Shown: piece by piece, positions 45,984 to 58,079 of the stretch
How the letters are laid out: each line of letters opens with the position of its first letter
Position numbering within the stretch: the stretch's first letter is position 1
Origin: Salvelinus alpinus
Lineage: Eukaryota > Chordata > Actinopteri > Salmoniformes > Salmonidae
Direction of reading: 5' to 3'
Length of the DNA: 64,000 nucleotides
Assembly: GCF_045679555.1 (NCBI RefSeq)
Contig: NC_092115.1
Coordinates: 39,689,728-39,753,727, forward strand
Notes under the pieces: model-generated
Database searches by the model: none
Seen by the model: only the letters and a program-made list of their open reading frames with translations
Told to the model about the DNA's origin: nothing
Made by a program: the position numbers and the translations under genes

Positions 45984-48900
45984 TTTATTTTAAAATAAAG
46001 TTAGCAAAAATGTATAAGATTCTGCAACCATGGAGAGGTAAATACTTGTCTATTTATGGAAAAATCACATTGATTAACTCTTTGGTCCTATCGCAGTTTA
46101 CTTACTAATGGCACTGCCTACTCCAGATGACTCGTTTTTTTTAAATCATATGCGCAAGAAATATTTTTTATTTGGAATGTTAAGCCAGGCAAATTAAACA
46201 TGCCTATTTATATAATGAATATGAGTATGTGGGGCTAAAATTATTAAATATTAAAGCTTTAAAACTCTCACTAAAAGCTTCACTCATACATAAGTTATAC
46301 TTAAACCCATAATTGTTCTCCAGTAGATTATTAAGAAAGGCTAATTCTTTGTTAAAAAATTGCCTTTTTACAGATTACAACTTCTCATTTCCGACTAACT
46401 GAAAATGAAATGTTGTTTAAAGTATCGCCCTTTCTTAAACAAGCCATATAAAGCTGGTTACAATTTAAGTTTTATCCTCCAGAAAAGATTGAACAAGTAT
46501 TACAACAAATGTTATGGTTAAACTCAAATATACTGATTAATAAAAAACATTCTTTATGGACATGTAAAAAAAAAAAAAAGCTATTATATTTATTAATGAT
46601 ATTATGAATAGAAACGGAGGAGTTATGTCACATATGCAGCTATCAAAAATATATGGGAATATCTGCTCAATCCTAATTTACAACCAACTGATTGCAGCAC
46701 TACCACAAAAATGGAGGAGGAAAGTGGAAAAGGGAGAAGGTAGGGAACTTGTTTGCCTGCCATACATTAAAGATACAAATTAGCTGAAAGGAACTGGCAT
46801 AAATAGAAAAATATACCAGTTTCATTTGAGGACAAAAATGTTGACAGCTGCGCCATACAGGTTGCAAAATAAATGTCAAGAGATTTTCAATGTACCAATC
46901 CCATGGCATATGGTTTATGAACTGGTACAAAAAACTACACTTGATTCAACACTTTTTCAATTTAAATTATTTTATAAAATTCTTGCCACCAACATAATTC
47001 TATATATATGGGGCATACAACAATCTCAGCTCTGTAGATTTTTCTGTGAAGAGACATAATCAATGGATCATTTATTTTGGTATTTTTGGTAGCTTGTTTC
47101 TGGTCACAGGTTCAGGAATGGTTAAGAAATCACTACATGCACTTCAAATGAACCTTACAAATAGCAATGTTGGGCGATTTGGAAAGCCATAGTCAGTCAA
47201 TAAATAATATAATAATACTCATAGGAAAGGTATCTGTGGATAATATACGATTAGAAAGGTTTAAAAAAAATCGTAAAACATCACAGCACAATTGAAAAAT
47301 ATATGACACATGGGAACCAAACGAAGGTGTTCTATGGTGATAGGTGGGATGGGCCGAGAGTGGCTGAGGATTGGGGTTAAAGAGCTTATGTTTGGAAATG
47401 TATTATTGTTATGTGACTGCTTTATATAAAAGTACCATGTATGTGTATGCAAAATGTGTATGGAAAATGTATGTAAACTCAGCAAAAAAATAAACGTCCT
47501 CTCACTGTCAACTGCGTTTGTTTTCAGCAAACTTAACGTCTGTAAATATTTGTATGAACATAACAAGATTCAACAACTGAGACATAAACTGAACAAGTTC
47601 CACAGACATGTGACTAACAGAAATTGAATAATGTGTCCCTGAACAAAAGGGGGGGTCAAAATCAAATTAACAGTCAGTATCTGGTGTGGCCACCAGCTGC
47701 ATGAAGTACAGCATTGCATCTCCTCCTCATGGACTACACCAGATTTGCCAGTTCTTGCTGTGAGATGTTAACCCACACTTCCACCAAGGCACCTGCAAGT
47801 TCCCGGACATTTCTGGGGGGAATGGCCCAGGCCCTCACCCTCCGATCCAACAGGTCCCAGACGTGCTCAATGGGATTGAGATCCGGGCTCTTTGCTGGCC
47901 ATGGCAGAACACTGACATTCCTGTCTTGCAGGAAATCACGCACAGGATGAGCATAATGGCTGGTGGCATTGTCATGCTGGAGGGTCATGTCAGGATGAGC
48001 CTGCAGGAAGGGTACCACATGAGGGAGGAGGATGTCTTCCCTGTAACACACAGCGTTGAGATTGCCTGCAATGACAACAATCTCAGTCCGATGATGCTGT
48101 GACACACCGCCCCAGACCATGACGAACCCTCCACCTCAAAATCGATCCCGTTCCAGAGTACAGGCCTCGGTGTAACGCTCATTCCTTCGACGATAAACTC
48201 GAATCCAACCATCACCCCTGGTGAGACAAAACCGCGACTCGTCAGTGAAGAGCACTTTTTGCCAGTCCTGTCTGGTCCAGCGACGGTGGGTTTGTGCCCA
48301 TAGGCGACGTTGTTGCCGGTGATGTCTGGTGAGGACCTGCCTTACAACAGACCTACAAGCCCTCAGTCCAGCCTCTCTCAGCCTATTGCAGACAGTCTGA
48401 GCACTGATGGAGGGATTGTGCGTTCCTGGTGTAACTCGGGCAGTTGCTGTTGCCATCCTGTGCCTGTTCCTCAGGTGTGATGTTCGGATGTACCGATCCT
48501 GTGCAGGCGTTGTTACACGTGGTTGCCACTGCGAGGACGATCTGCTGTCCGTCCTGTCTCCCTGTAGCACTGTCTTAGGCGTCTCACAGTATGGACATTG
48601 TAATTTATCTGCAGTCCTCATGCCTCCTTGCAGCATGCCTAAGGCACGTTCACGCAGATGAGCAGGGACCCTGGGCATCTTTCTTTTGGTGTTTTTCAGA
48701 GTCAGTATAAAGGCCTCTTTAGTATCCTAAGTTTTCATAACTGTGACCTTAATTGCCTACCGTCATAAAGCTGTTAGTGTCTTAACGACCGTTCCACAGG
48801 TGCTTGTTTATTAATTGTTTATGGTTCATCGAACAAGCGTGGGAAACAGTGTTTAAACCCTTTACAATGAAGATCTTTGAAGTTATTTGGATTTTTACGA

Positions 48901-49052
48901 ATTATCTTTGAAAGACAGGGTCCTGAAAAAGGGCGTTTCTTTTTTTGCTGAGTTCATATGTAGAAAAAAAGCTGTAAAAAAACTAAGATATTTGTCCTCC
49001 GAAGAGGGGTACGGAGGTGGAGGGGTTAATAAAAAATATATATATAAAAAAA
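45984..49052 (+). mobile_element. L1-type LINE 3' fragment inserted in the Tc1 element
   Basis: The plus strand reads KIKLAKMYKILQPWRGKYLS and IYGKITLINSLVLSQF, the region after the reverse transcriptase of L1-type elements, then decays. The 3' end lies after the nested Tc1: AAGATATTTGTCCTCCGAAG, then AATATATATATAAAAAAAAA at 49040-49052. It is 5'-truncated, as is usual for LINE insertions. Confidence 0.8.
47474..48956 (-). mobile_element. Tc1/mariner element, AACTCAGCAAAAAA family, nested in L1
   Basis: The inverted ends are AACTCAGCAAAAAAATAAACG and CGTTTCTTTTTTTGCTGAGTT. The minus-strand transposase starts MPRVPAHLRERALGMLQGG (48678) and has a small deletion and frame problem in the HTH. 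It carries VLFTDESRFCLT, the same TGA after ERDRF (48138-48136), then VWGGVSQHHRTE, LQHDNATS (second Asp) and SPDLNPIEHVW (Glu). It is almost complete at about 1480 bp. Confidence 0.93.
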
Positions 49053-49754
49053 AAGATTCTCTGGTCTGAATGCAAAGCGTCACAACCTGGCACCATCTTT
49101 ACGGTGAAGAATGGTGGTGGCAGCAACATGCTGTGGGGATGTTTTTCAGTGGCAGGGAGTGGGAGACTAGTCAGGATCAAGGGAAAGATGAACAGAGCAA
49201 AGTAAAGAGAGATCCTTGATGGAAACCTGCTCCAGAGCACTCAGGAACTCAGACTGGGGTGAAGGTTCTCCTTCCAACAGAACAACGACCCTAAGCACAC
49301 AGCCAAGACAACACTGGAGTGGCTTCGGGACAAGTCTCTGAATGTCCTTGAATGACCCAGCCACAGCCCAGACTTGAACCCGATTGAACATCTCTGGAGA
49401 GACCTGAAAATAGCTGTGCAGCAATGCTTACCTTCCAACCTGACAGAGCTTGAGAGAATCTGCAGAGAAGAATGGGAGAAACTCCCCAAATACAGGTGTG
49501 CCAAGCTTGTAGCGTCATACCCAAGAAGACTCAAGGCTGTAATCGCTGCCAAATGTACTGAGTAAAGGGTCTGAATACTTATGTAAATGTGATAAATTAT
49601 AAATGTTTTTGCATTGTCATTATGGGGTATTCTGTGTAGATTGATGGGGGGGGGGGGGGGGGACAATTTAATCAATTTTCAAATAAGGCTGTAATGTAAC
49701 AAAAAAGTGGAAAAAGTCAAGGGGTCTGAATACTTTCCGAATGCACTGTATATA

Positions 49755-49900
49755 CAGTACCAGTCAAAAGTTTGGACACACTTACTCAATTCCAGGCTTT
49801 GTCTTTATTGTTTACTATGTTCTACATTGTACAATAATATTGAAGACATCAAAACTATGAAATTTCACATATGGAATCATGTAGTAACCAAAAAAGTGGC
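49755..49900 (+). mobile_element. Single end of a CAGTACCAGTC-family Tc1 element
   Basis: CAGTACCAGTCAAAAGTTTG to ATCATGTAGTAACCAAAAAAG is one terminal repeat and flank of the family at 20282. It starts six bases after the outer Tc1 element ends; no second end follows. Confidence 0.8.
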
Positions 49901-52010
49901 TACCTTGCTGGCGAACACAGTCAACAGACATTCACCTATAATGGAGTGGTTTGCAGGTCAGGAAGGTTACATTTTTATACCGTATGATTGACACCACTGA
50001 GTAAACTGTCCTGCTAACATCTCAAGAGTATAAAGTCAATGTCTGTCAAGTACGTAGGTCTCTAAAGCCAGCTCTTCAAATGGTTTACACGTCACTTTCT
50101 ATTCCTCTCAAGTGGCTATGGCAAGGCCTGAGAATCAATTGGATGAGTCGTACTCCTTATCCAAGGGCCTTCTAGCACACCGAACTACCCAAGCACTTCA
50201 CAGTTAGAATTGCACAGTGTGTTTAGATGAAGTCTCTCTGTTTTCAGGCTTCCTTCTTTAATAGTGCCGTCCACCACTGCAGTGGTTTTCATCCTCCTCT
50301 CAAACACCCACTGGGACTCTGTGAAAAACAAATCTGACCCCAGAGATACAATTTGGAAGACTACATCAATGCAGGATCAGTTCCCCCTGTCCGTTCATTG
50401 TTAATCTAAAAGGAAAAATGTATCCTAGATCAGCACTCCTACTCTGAGATGCTTTATGAATACGGGTCCTGGTGTACGTGAAACCACAACCAGTGCCTCA
50501 CAGGCACAACGTGGAGCTCTTAGGGCCCATGGAGTTTCAGGATTGTCCTATAAGGGTTCTGTGTAATCAACAACAATAACTATTTACCGTATAACATTTC
50601 TCTCACTCTTTCTCAAAGTGTATTTGTTGCTCCATTAAAGCACACTTATCTATGAAATGGGACACAGAATTATCTGTATTTGTAACAGTATGCTAGCTGA
50701 AATCTTGTATCTTTATTGTTGTTCTATCTGGGAAGTTTAGAGATCCAAAGTACACATATATATATTGCGCAACCAGGTCAGAGCAATAAATAGTAGCTAT
50801 ACATGTATTTCCACCCTATTCGTGTACAGTATATGAGGGTTAGAATACATCACCAATGTACTAATACCTGTATTAGTATTTAGATCCAGTTCAGAATGAC
50901 TTTACAGGAAGCGTTTTGATGCCGACACTACAGGACTCAAACAGGCATAACCATTACTGCCTTGCTGTTCTGTATTGTCGTCACCAGCTGAACTAAGCCA
51001 TGACATCACAGGTTCTCTTCCTATCATGTAGTGGTGCTGTAAATACACGTGTAGCCTATGTGCCATTTTATGGGTGTATCTCAATCGTTAGTAGCTTCTT
51101 CTCCCCGACTCTTCTATCTACACTGATATTAAATAACTGGATAGGTGGGAAAATCCCACCTGCTGGGCAATCACCATATTATTTTAACCTGTGCTGTGTT
51201 GTCAGATCAGTAAAGATGAAGGAGAGGAGACAAGGACAGGATGTAACTTTAGGACCAGCAATATTTCATAGATGGATTGCGGACCGGGTCCGGACCCAGG
51301 ACGGGATCCATATGGGCCGTGGATCCCAACCAAAAAGGGGGGTTGATTCAGTCGGGCTTTCAACCTTCTGCTGTTGAGAGTTGTCATAGTACAATGCACA
51401 ATTTCTAAATGTAGTAGTTCATGGGCAGTTTTCGTCTTGTTATCACATTCACTGGCAGACCTTAGAGAGCTATTTATAACATGTCAAATTCCATTTGAAC
51501 AACTAGCCCATGTTAGCAAGCTAGGTAAATTAGGCTAACCATCTAAATCCTGTAGTTATCGTCGCCAGGTCATGTGACCAGCTGCCTCAACTCCCAGGGG
51601 GCCTCAGTTGATTTTGCTGAGTCAATCAGGTATCATGTGAACGCACAAAAGACATGGCAAAACATGTCGAATTTCAGGAAATTAGCTTGGAAGGGCAAGA
51701 TTTTCTCTCCGCCCCATGGCAAAATGTGTAGAATTGCAGGAAATTATTGTCTCTCCACCAAGAAGAGGAGTGTGAACAGTTTAAACAGTTTGGGGTCGCG
51801 TTGGTCACGAGGTGGGGGTTTGTTACCACGCCGATGAATGAAAACATCTATCTGAACCTTCGTGTCACCGGACCTTCTCAAATAGTATTTGAGTACCCCT
51901 GCTTCAGACTATTGATACGCGGCCATATGTATGTGTGTTCCTAAGCATCCCACTTTATCATTACACTATACACTCAAAGAGCTGGGTCTTATCTTCAGTC
52001 TTCTGTGATA
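49900..52010. other. Intergenic, no gene recognised
   Basis: Two related phrases near 51660-51755 (GTCGAATTTCAGGAAATTAG and GTAGAATTGCAGGAAATTAT) are part of a dispersed salmonid repeat. Otherwise I see only short frames without coding pattern. Confidence 0.4.
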
Positions 52011-52014
52011 AGTA

Positions 52015-53640
52015 CAGTTGAAGTCGGAAGTTTACATACACCTTAGCCAAATACATTTAAACTCAGTTTTTCACAATTCCTGACATTAAATTCTAGTAAA
52101 AATTCCCTGTCTTAGGTCAGTTAAGATCACCACTTTATTTTAAGAATGTGAAATGTCAGAATAATAGTAGAGATAATTATTTATTTCAGCTTTTATTTCT
52201 TTCATCACATTCCCAGTGGGTCAGAAGTTTACATACACTCAATTAGTATTTGGTAGCATTGCCTTTAAATTGTTTAACTTGGGTCAAACATTTCGGGTAG
52301 CCTTCCACAAGCTTCCCACAATAAGGGGTGAATTTTGGCCCATTCCTCCTGACAGAGCTTGTGTAACTGAGTCAGGTTTGTAGGCCTCCAGGCTCGCACA
52401 CGCCTTTTCAGATCTGCCCACACATTTTCTATAGGATTGAGGTCAGGGCTTTGTGATGGCCTCTCCAATACCTTGACTTTGTTGTCCTTAAGCCATGTTG
52501 CCACAACTTTGGAAGTATGCTTGGGATCATTGTCCATTTGGAAGACCCATTTGCGACCAAGCTTTAACTTCCTGACTGATGTCTTGAGATGTTGCTTCAA
52601 TATATCCACATCATTTTCCTCCCTCATGATGCCATCTATTTTGTGAATTGCACCAGTCCCTCCTGCAGCAAAGCACCCCCACAACATGATGCTACCACCC
52701 CCGTGCTTCATGGTTAGGATGGTGTTCTTCGGCTTGCAAGCCTCCCCTTTTTTCCTCCAAACATAGCGATGGTCATTCTGGCCAAAGAGTTCTATTTTTG
52801 TTTCATCAGACCAGAGGACATTTCTCCAAAAAGTATGATATTTGTCCCCATGTGCAGTTGCAAACCATAGTCTGGCTTTTTTATGGTAGTTTTGGAACAG
52901 TGGCTTCTTCCTTGCTGAGCGGCCTTTCAGGTTATGTTGATATAGAACTTGTTTACCTGTGGATATAGATACTTTTGTACCTGTTTCCTCCAGCATCTTC
53001 ACAAGGCCATTTGCTGTTGTTCTTGGATTGATTTGCACTTTTCGCACCAAAGTACGTTCATCTCTAGGAGACAGAACGCGTCTCCTTCCTGAGCGGTATG
53101 ACGGCTGCGTGGTCCCAAGGTGTTTATACTTGCGTATTATTGTTTGTACAGATGAACGTGGCACCTTCAGGCGTTTGGAAATTGCTCCCAAGGATGAACC
53201 AGAATTGTGGAGGTGTACAATTTATTTCTGAGGTCTTGGCTGATTTTCCCATGATGTCAAGCAAAGAGGCACTGAGTTTGAAGGTAGGCCTCGAAATACA
53301 TCCACAGGTACACTTCCAATTGACTCAAATTATGTCACTTAGCCTATCAGAAGCTTCTAAAGCCATGACATCATTTTCTGGTATTTTCCAAGCTGTTTAA
53401 AGGCACAGTCAACTTAGTGTATGTGAACTTCTGACCCACTGGAATTGTGATACAGTGACTTATAAGTGAAATAATCTGTCTGTTAACAATTGTTGGAAAA
53501 ATTACTTGTGTTATGCACAAAGGAGTTGTCCTAACCGACTTGCCAAAACTATAGTTTGTTAACAAGAAATTTGTGGAGTGGTTGAAAAACAAGTTTTAAT
53601 GACTCCAACCTAAGCGTATGTAAACTTCCGACTTCAACTG
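52015..53640 (-). mobile_element. Sleeping Beauty-type Tc1 element, well preserved
   Basis: It is complete from CAGTTGAAGTCGGAAGTTTA (52015) to GACTTCAACTG (53640), with TA on both sides. The minus-strand frame at 53191-52274 is open for about 305 codons. It carries the paired HTH region ([17 protein letters not shown]) and all three catalytic residues in WSDETKIELFG, MDNDPKHTS and SPDLNPIENVW. The N-terminal part before it is frame-shifted by small deletions near 53200-53250, and the last residues are changed by a frameshift near 52325. It is therefore probably inactive. Confidence 0.94.
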
Positions 53641-53825
53641 TATAACATTCTGGATGTGATGGAAGGAATGACTTGCTATATGCATTTCAGGGGAAATAAA
53701 TGAAAGTGATAGTGGATGATAATGAGTCAATGGTCACAGTTCAAACTTTATAGCGCTCCAAGCAATTCTTTACTATATGCAACTATTACAGCGACATGAC
53801 TTGATATTTTTATGATTTTATTTGG

Positions 53826-54188
<363 letters not shown>

Positions 54189-54329
54189 TGTCTGTGAGAG
54201 ACTGTGTGTGTCTGTGCCTGTGTTTTTGTGTGTGTGCGTCCCAGTCCAGAAACAACCCCTATAGGCCCTAGCTCCTAGCACTTCCCTCCAGGCACTTCTG
54301 TTCTGGAGGTTTGATTGTCCAAGCCTTTT

Positions 54330-54780
54330 TTCAGATGTCTTCGATGATATTGTGGATAATCATGCTCCCTTCCAAAACTAAAGGTTAAAGGTATATTGAA
54401 TGCCTGGTACACTCAGTCATTCATAAAAGAGATTAGGTCAAGGCCAGGAAACAGGCTTAGGAACGGACTGGCATGTTTTTAAGCAATTGGAGATTCATTG
54501 TGTAAGACAAATCAGAAAGGCTATATCTGATTATTATGTAACCGCTCTTTCGGATTGTAATGGGAACCCGGCAAAATTCTGGAAAACTGTTAAGTCCCTA
54601 AAGGTTTCTACTTCCTCCTCTCTGCCACAACAAATTAATTCAGACACTGGCCTCATAACGGGGAAAAATTCAATCATTGATACACTTAATCAGCATTTTA
54701 TCTCTTTGAAATAACTTCCATGCCAATTCACAATGATATTGGGCCGGATGCTGATAGGGGAAACCTGCTGACTGATAAGA
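54330..54780 (+). mobile_element. Non-LTR retrotransposon fragment
   Basis: Plus-strand frames read VDNHAPFQ-like, then RKAISDYYVTALSDCNGNPA and KFWKTVKSL. This is the linker between endonuclease and reverse transcriptase in several fish LINEs (SKFWK-type motif). It is cut by the Tc1 copy that follows. Confidence 0.65.
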
Positions 54781-54782
54781 GA

Positions 54783-56262
54783 AACAATTGTTTACAGACA
54801 GATTATTTCACTTATAATTCACTGTATCACAATTCCAGTGGGTCAGAAGTTTACATACACTAAGTTGACTGTGCCTTTAAACAGCTTGGAAAATTCTGGA
54901 AAATTCTGTCATGGCTTTAGAAGCTTTTGATAGGCTAATTGACATCATTTGAATCAATTGGAGGTGTACCTGTGGATGTATTTCAAGGTCTACCTTCAAA
55001 CTCAGTGCCTCTTTGCTTGTCATCATGGGAAAATCAAAAGAAATCAGCCAAGACCTCAGGGGAAAAAAATTGTAGACCTCCACAAGTCTGGTTCATCCTT
55101 GGGAGCAATTTCCAAACGCCTGAAGGTACCACGTTCATCTGTACAAACAATAGTACACAAGTATAAACACCATGGGACCACGCAGCCGTCATACCGCTCA
55201 GGAAGGAGACGCGCTCTGTCTCCTAGAGATGAACGTACTTTAGTGCGAAAAGTTCAAATCAATCCCAGAACAACAGCAAAGGACCTTGTGAAGATGCTGG
55301 GGGAAACAGGTACAAAGGTATCTGTATCCACAGTAAAACAAGTCCTATATCGACAATACCTGAAAGGCCGCTCAGCAAGGAAGAAGCCACTGTTCCAAAA
55401 CTACCATAAAAAAACCAGGCTATGGTTTGCAACTGCACATGGGGACAAAGATCATACTTTTTGGAGAAATGTCTTCTGGTCTGATGAAACAAAAATAGAA
55501 CTGTTTGGCCATAATGACCATCGTTATGTTTGGAGGAAAAAGGGGGAGGCTTGCAAGCCGAAGAACACCATCCCAACCGTGAAGAACGGGGGCTGCAGCA
55601 TCATGTTGTGGGGGTGCTTTGCTACAGGAGGGACTGGTGCACTTCACAAAATAGATGGCATCATGAGGCAGGAAATGTATGTGGATATATTGAAGCATCA
55701 TCTCAAGATATCAGACAGGAAGTTCAAGCTTGGTCGCAAATGGGTCTTCCAACTGGACAATGACCCCAAGCATAATTCCAAAGTTGTGGCAAAATGGCTT
55801 AAGGACAAAAAGTCAAGGTATTGGAGAGGCCATCACAAAGCCCTGACCTCAATCCTATAGAAAATGTGTGGGCAGAACTGAAAAAGCGTGTGCGAGCAAG
55901 GAGGCCTACAAAACTGACTCAGTTACACCAGCTCTGTCAGGAGGAAGGGGCCAAAATTCACCCAACTTATTGTGGAAAGCTTGTGGAAGGCTACCCAATA
56001 CTTGAAAAAAGCATTCCAGGTGACGCTGGTTGAGAGAATGCCAAGAGTGTGCAAAGCTGTCATCAAGGCAAAGGGTGGCTACTTTGAAGAATCTCAAAAA
56101 TAAAATATATTTTGATTTGTTTAACACCTTATTGCTTACTACATGATTCCATGTGTGTTTTGTCATAATTTTGATGTCTTCACTATTATTCCACAATGTA
56201 GAAAATAGTTTTTTTTTTATTAAAAAACTTGAATGAGTTGGCGTGTGGAAACTTTTAACTTT
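54783..56262 (+). mobile_element. Mosaic Tc1 element: Sleeping Beauty-type 5' part, CAGTACCAGTC-type 3' part
   Basis: It enters inside a Sleeping Beauty-type left repeat (ACAATTGTTTACAGACAG), so the outer end is missing. The transposase frame 54949-55860 includes [29 protein letters not shown] and LDNDPKHNS; after a frameshift SPDLNPIENVW follows. At about 55995 the sequence changes to the 3' part of the other Tc1 family (AAAGCATTCCAGGTGACG, AGAGAATGCCAAGAGTGTGC, TACATGATTCCATGTGTG), ending near 56262. Confidence 0.85.
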
Positions 56263-56299
56263 TAGATTACTTGTTAGATATTTCTTCATGGTCGGAAAT

Positions 56300-56382
56300 A
56301 GAAGCACAAGCTTTTCGCTACACTCGCATTAACATTTGCTAACCATGTGTATGTGACAAATAAAATTAGATTTGATTTGGTA
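56300..56382 (+). mobile_element. LINE 3' tail
   Basis: TTTTCGCTACACTCGCATTA to TGTGACAAATAAAATTAG, the same tail as at 18945. Confidence 0.6.
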
Positions 56383-56461
56383 CTGTGTGTATATATATAT
56401 AATTTTTTTATGTTTAAAAAAAATGTGTGTGTGTATAATGTGTATATTTATGTATATTTAT

Positions 56462-56545
56462 ATTCATGCAGGGCACATTTGAAAAAGAGACCTAGGTCTC
56501 AATATCTCTTCCCTGTTAAAATAAAGGTTAAATAAATAAATAATA
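56462..56545 (+). mobile_element. Second LINE/SINE tail
   Basis: AAAGAGACCTAGGTCTCAAT then TTAAAATAAAGGTTAAATAA, a different 3' tail that ends in a TAAA repeat. Confidence 0.5.
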
Positions 56546-56629
56546 ATGATATAGAGTCTTACCATCCCTATCAGAGGGCAAGAAGCTACCATAATACGTA
56601 TCCTATCAAATCCTTTTATGTTTCTCAAA

Positions 56630-57478
56630 TCAAATCAAAACAATTTGTATTTTTTACATGCTTACTTACAAGCCCTTAACCAACAATTGAGTTTTAAGAA
56701 CAATAAGAGTTAAGAAAAAATATTTACTAATTAAATTAAAGTAAAAAATAAAATAACAATGACGAGGCTAGGACTGAGTCAATGTGCGGGGGTACAGGTT
56801 AGTCGAGGTAATTGAGGTAGCCATTTGATTAGATGTTCAGCAGTCTTATGGCTTGGGGGTAGAAGCTGTTCAGATGCCTTTTGAACTTAGACTTAGCACT
56901 CCGGTACCGCCTGCTGTGTGGTAGCAGAGAGAACAGTCTATGACTAGGGTGGCTGGAGTCTTTGGCAATTTTTAAGGCCTTCCTCTGACACCGCCTGGTA
57001 TAGAGGACCTGGATGGCAGGTAGCTTGGCCCCAGTGATGTACAGAGCTACCCTCTATAGCTCCTTGCGGTCAACGACCAAGCAGTTGCCATACCAGGCGA
57101 TGATGCAACCAGTCTGGATGCTTTCGATGGTGTAGCTGTAGAACCTTTTGAGGATCTGAGGACCCATGCCAAATCTGTTCAGTCTCCTGAGGGGGAATAG
57201 AAGTTGTCGTGCCCTCTTCACGACTGTCTTGGTTTGTTTGAGCCATGATAGTTTGTTGGTGATGTGGACACCAAGGAACTTGAAGCTCTCAACCTGCTTC
57301 ACTACAGCTTCATCGATGAGAATGGGGGCGTGCTCGGCCCTCCTTTTCCTGTAGTCCACGATCACCTCCTTTGTGTCACTGGTCAGCTTGCGGCTGGGCT
57401 TTGCTTTGTAGCCCGTAATAGTTTGCTAACCCTGCCACATCCTACGAGCGTCAGAGCCGGTGTAGTAGGATTAAATCT
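56630..57478 (-). mobile_element. RSg/L2-like LINE fragment
   Basis: The minus strand reads IVDYRKRRAEHAPILIDEAV, VESFKFLGVHITNKLSW and FGMGPQILKRFYSYTIESI, the C-terminal reverse-transcriptase region, and further upstream a SDARRMWQG-like stretch. The two are joined across an internal deletion near 57380. The 3' tail lies at 56630-56700. Confidence 0.88.
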
Positions 57479-58079
57479 TATTCCTGTATTTACACTTTGC
57501 CTGTTTCTGTGTGTGCCAATCTTTATAAAGATTATGGAGGGTAGACCAATTTTACAATCTACCATGCAACATATTATTTTGGAGTGAGACAGATTGTGTT
57601 CCATTTATTAACTGGAAACTTTGTGGATTGACAAAATATTTTTTGACTAATATTGCCTCCGTGTGGATTCGTGCCTGTATGTCATAGCCTGGTCATAGCA
57701 CGTCGCACCGCTCAAAGTACCCCTCACTGCAGCACACTGAACATGGCTGTGTCCGCTATGGGCGGAAGCGGCCTGAGCCGGCCCGCCCACCACAGGTTTT
57801 CATTGGTTGAGGTGCATTCGCATTCCAGCCGACACAACGTAGTGATACTTTAGCAGTCACTGCATCATGTAACTGTGTTATTTTCCACTCTAGCTAAGAA
57901 TACAAATCTTTGTTTTCTTATCAATTTGGGGGGTTATTAATTTCTGATGACTGTAAATACGTTTTATGCATGATGGTGTTATAGCATTCACTTTTCACAC
58001 GTCGAAAATGTTTGTTTACTCCTCTGGGCTATGGTCACCGGTTGCTGTCATTCTCCATGTGTGGAATTTGCGGTGCGGT

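Larger units (their letters stand above)
45197..49748 (+). mobile_element. Tc1/mariner element, CAGTGCATTC family, containing a nested L1 and Tc1
   Basis: The outer ends are CAGTGCATTCAG (45197) and GAATGCACTG (49748), both with TA outside. Left-half coding pieces ([35 protein letters not shown]) stop at ACTCTCAGACCATGAGAAAC. The right half resumes near 49053 with the ATTCTCTGG segment of the same gene and includes [20 protein letters not shown]. The DNA between (about 45984-49052) is foreign. Confidence 0.92.
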
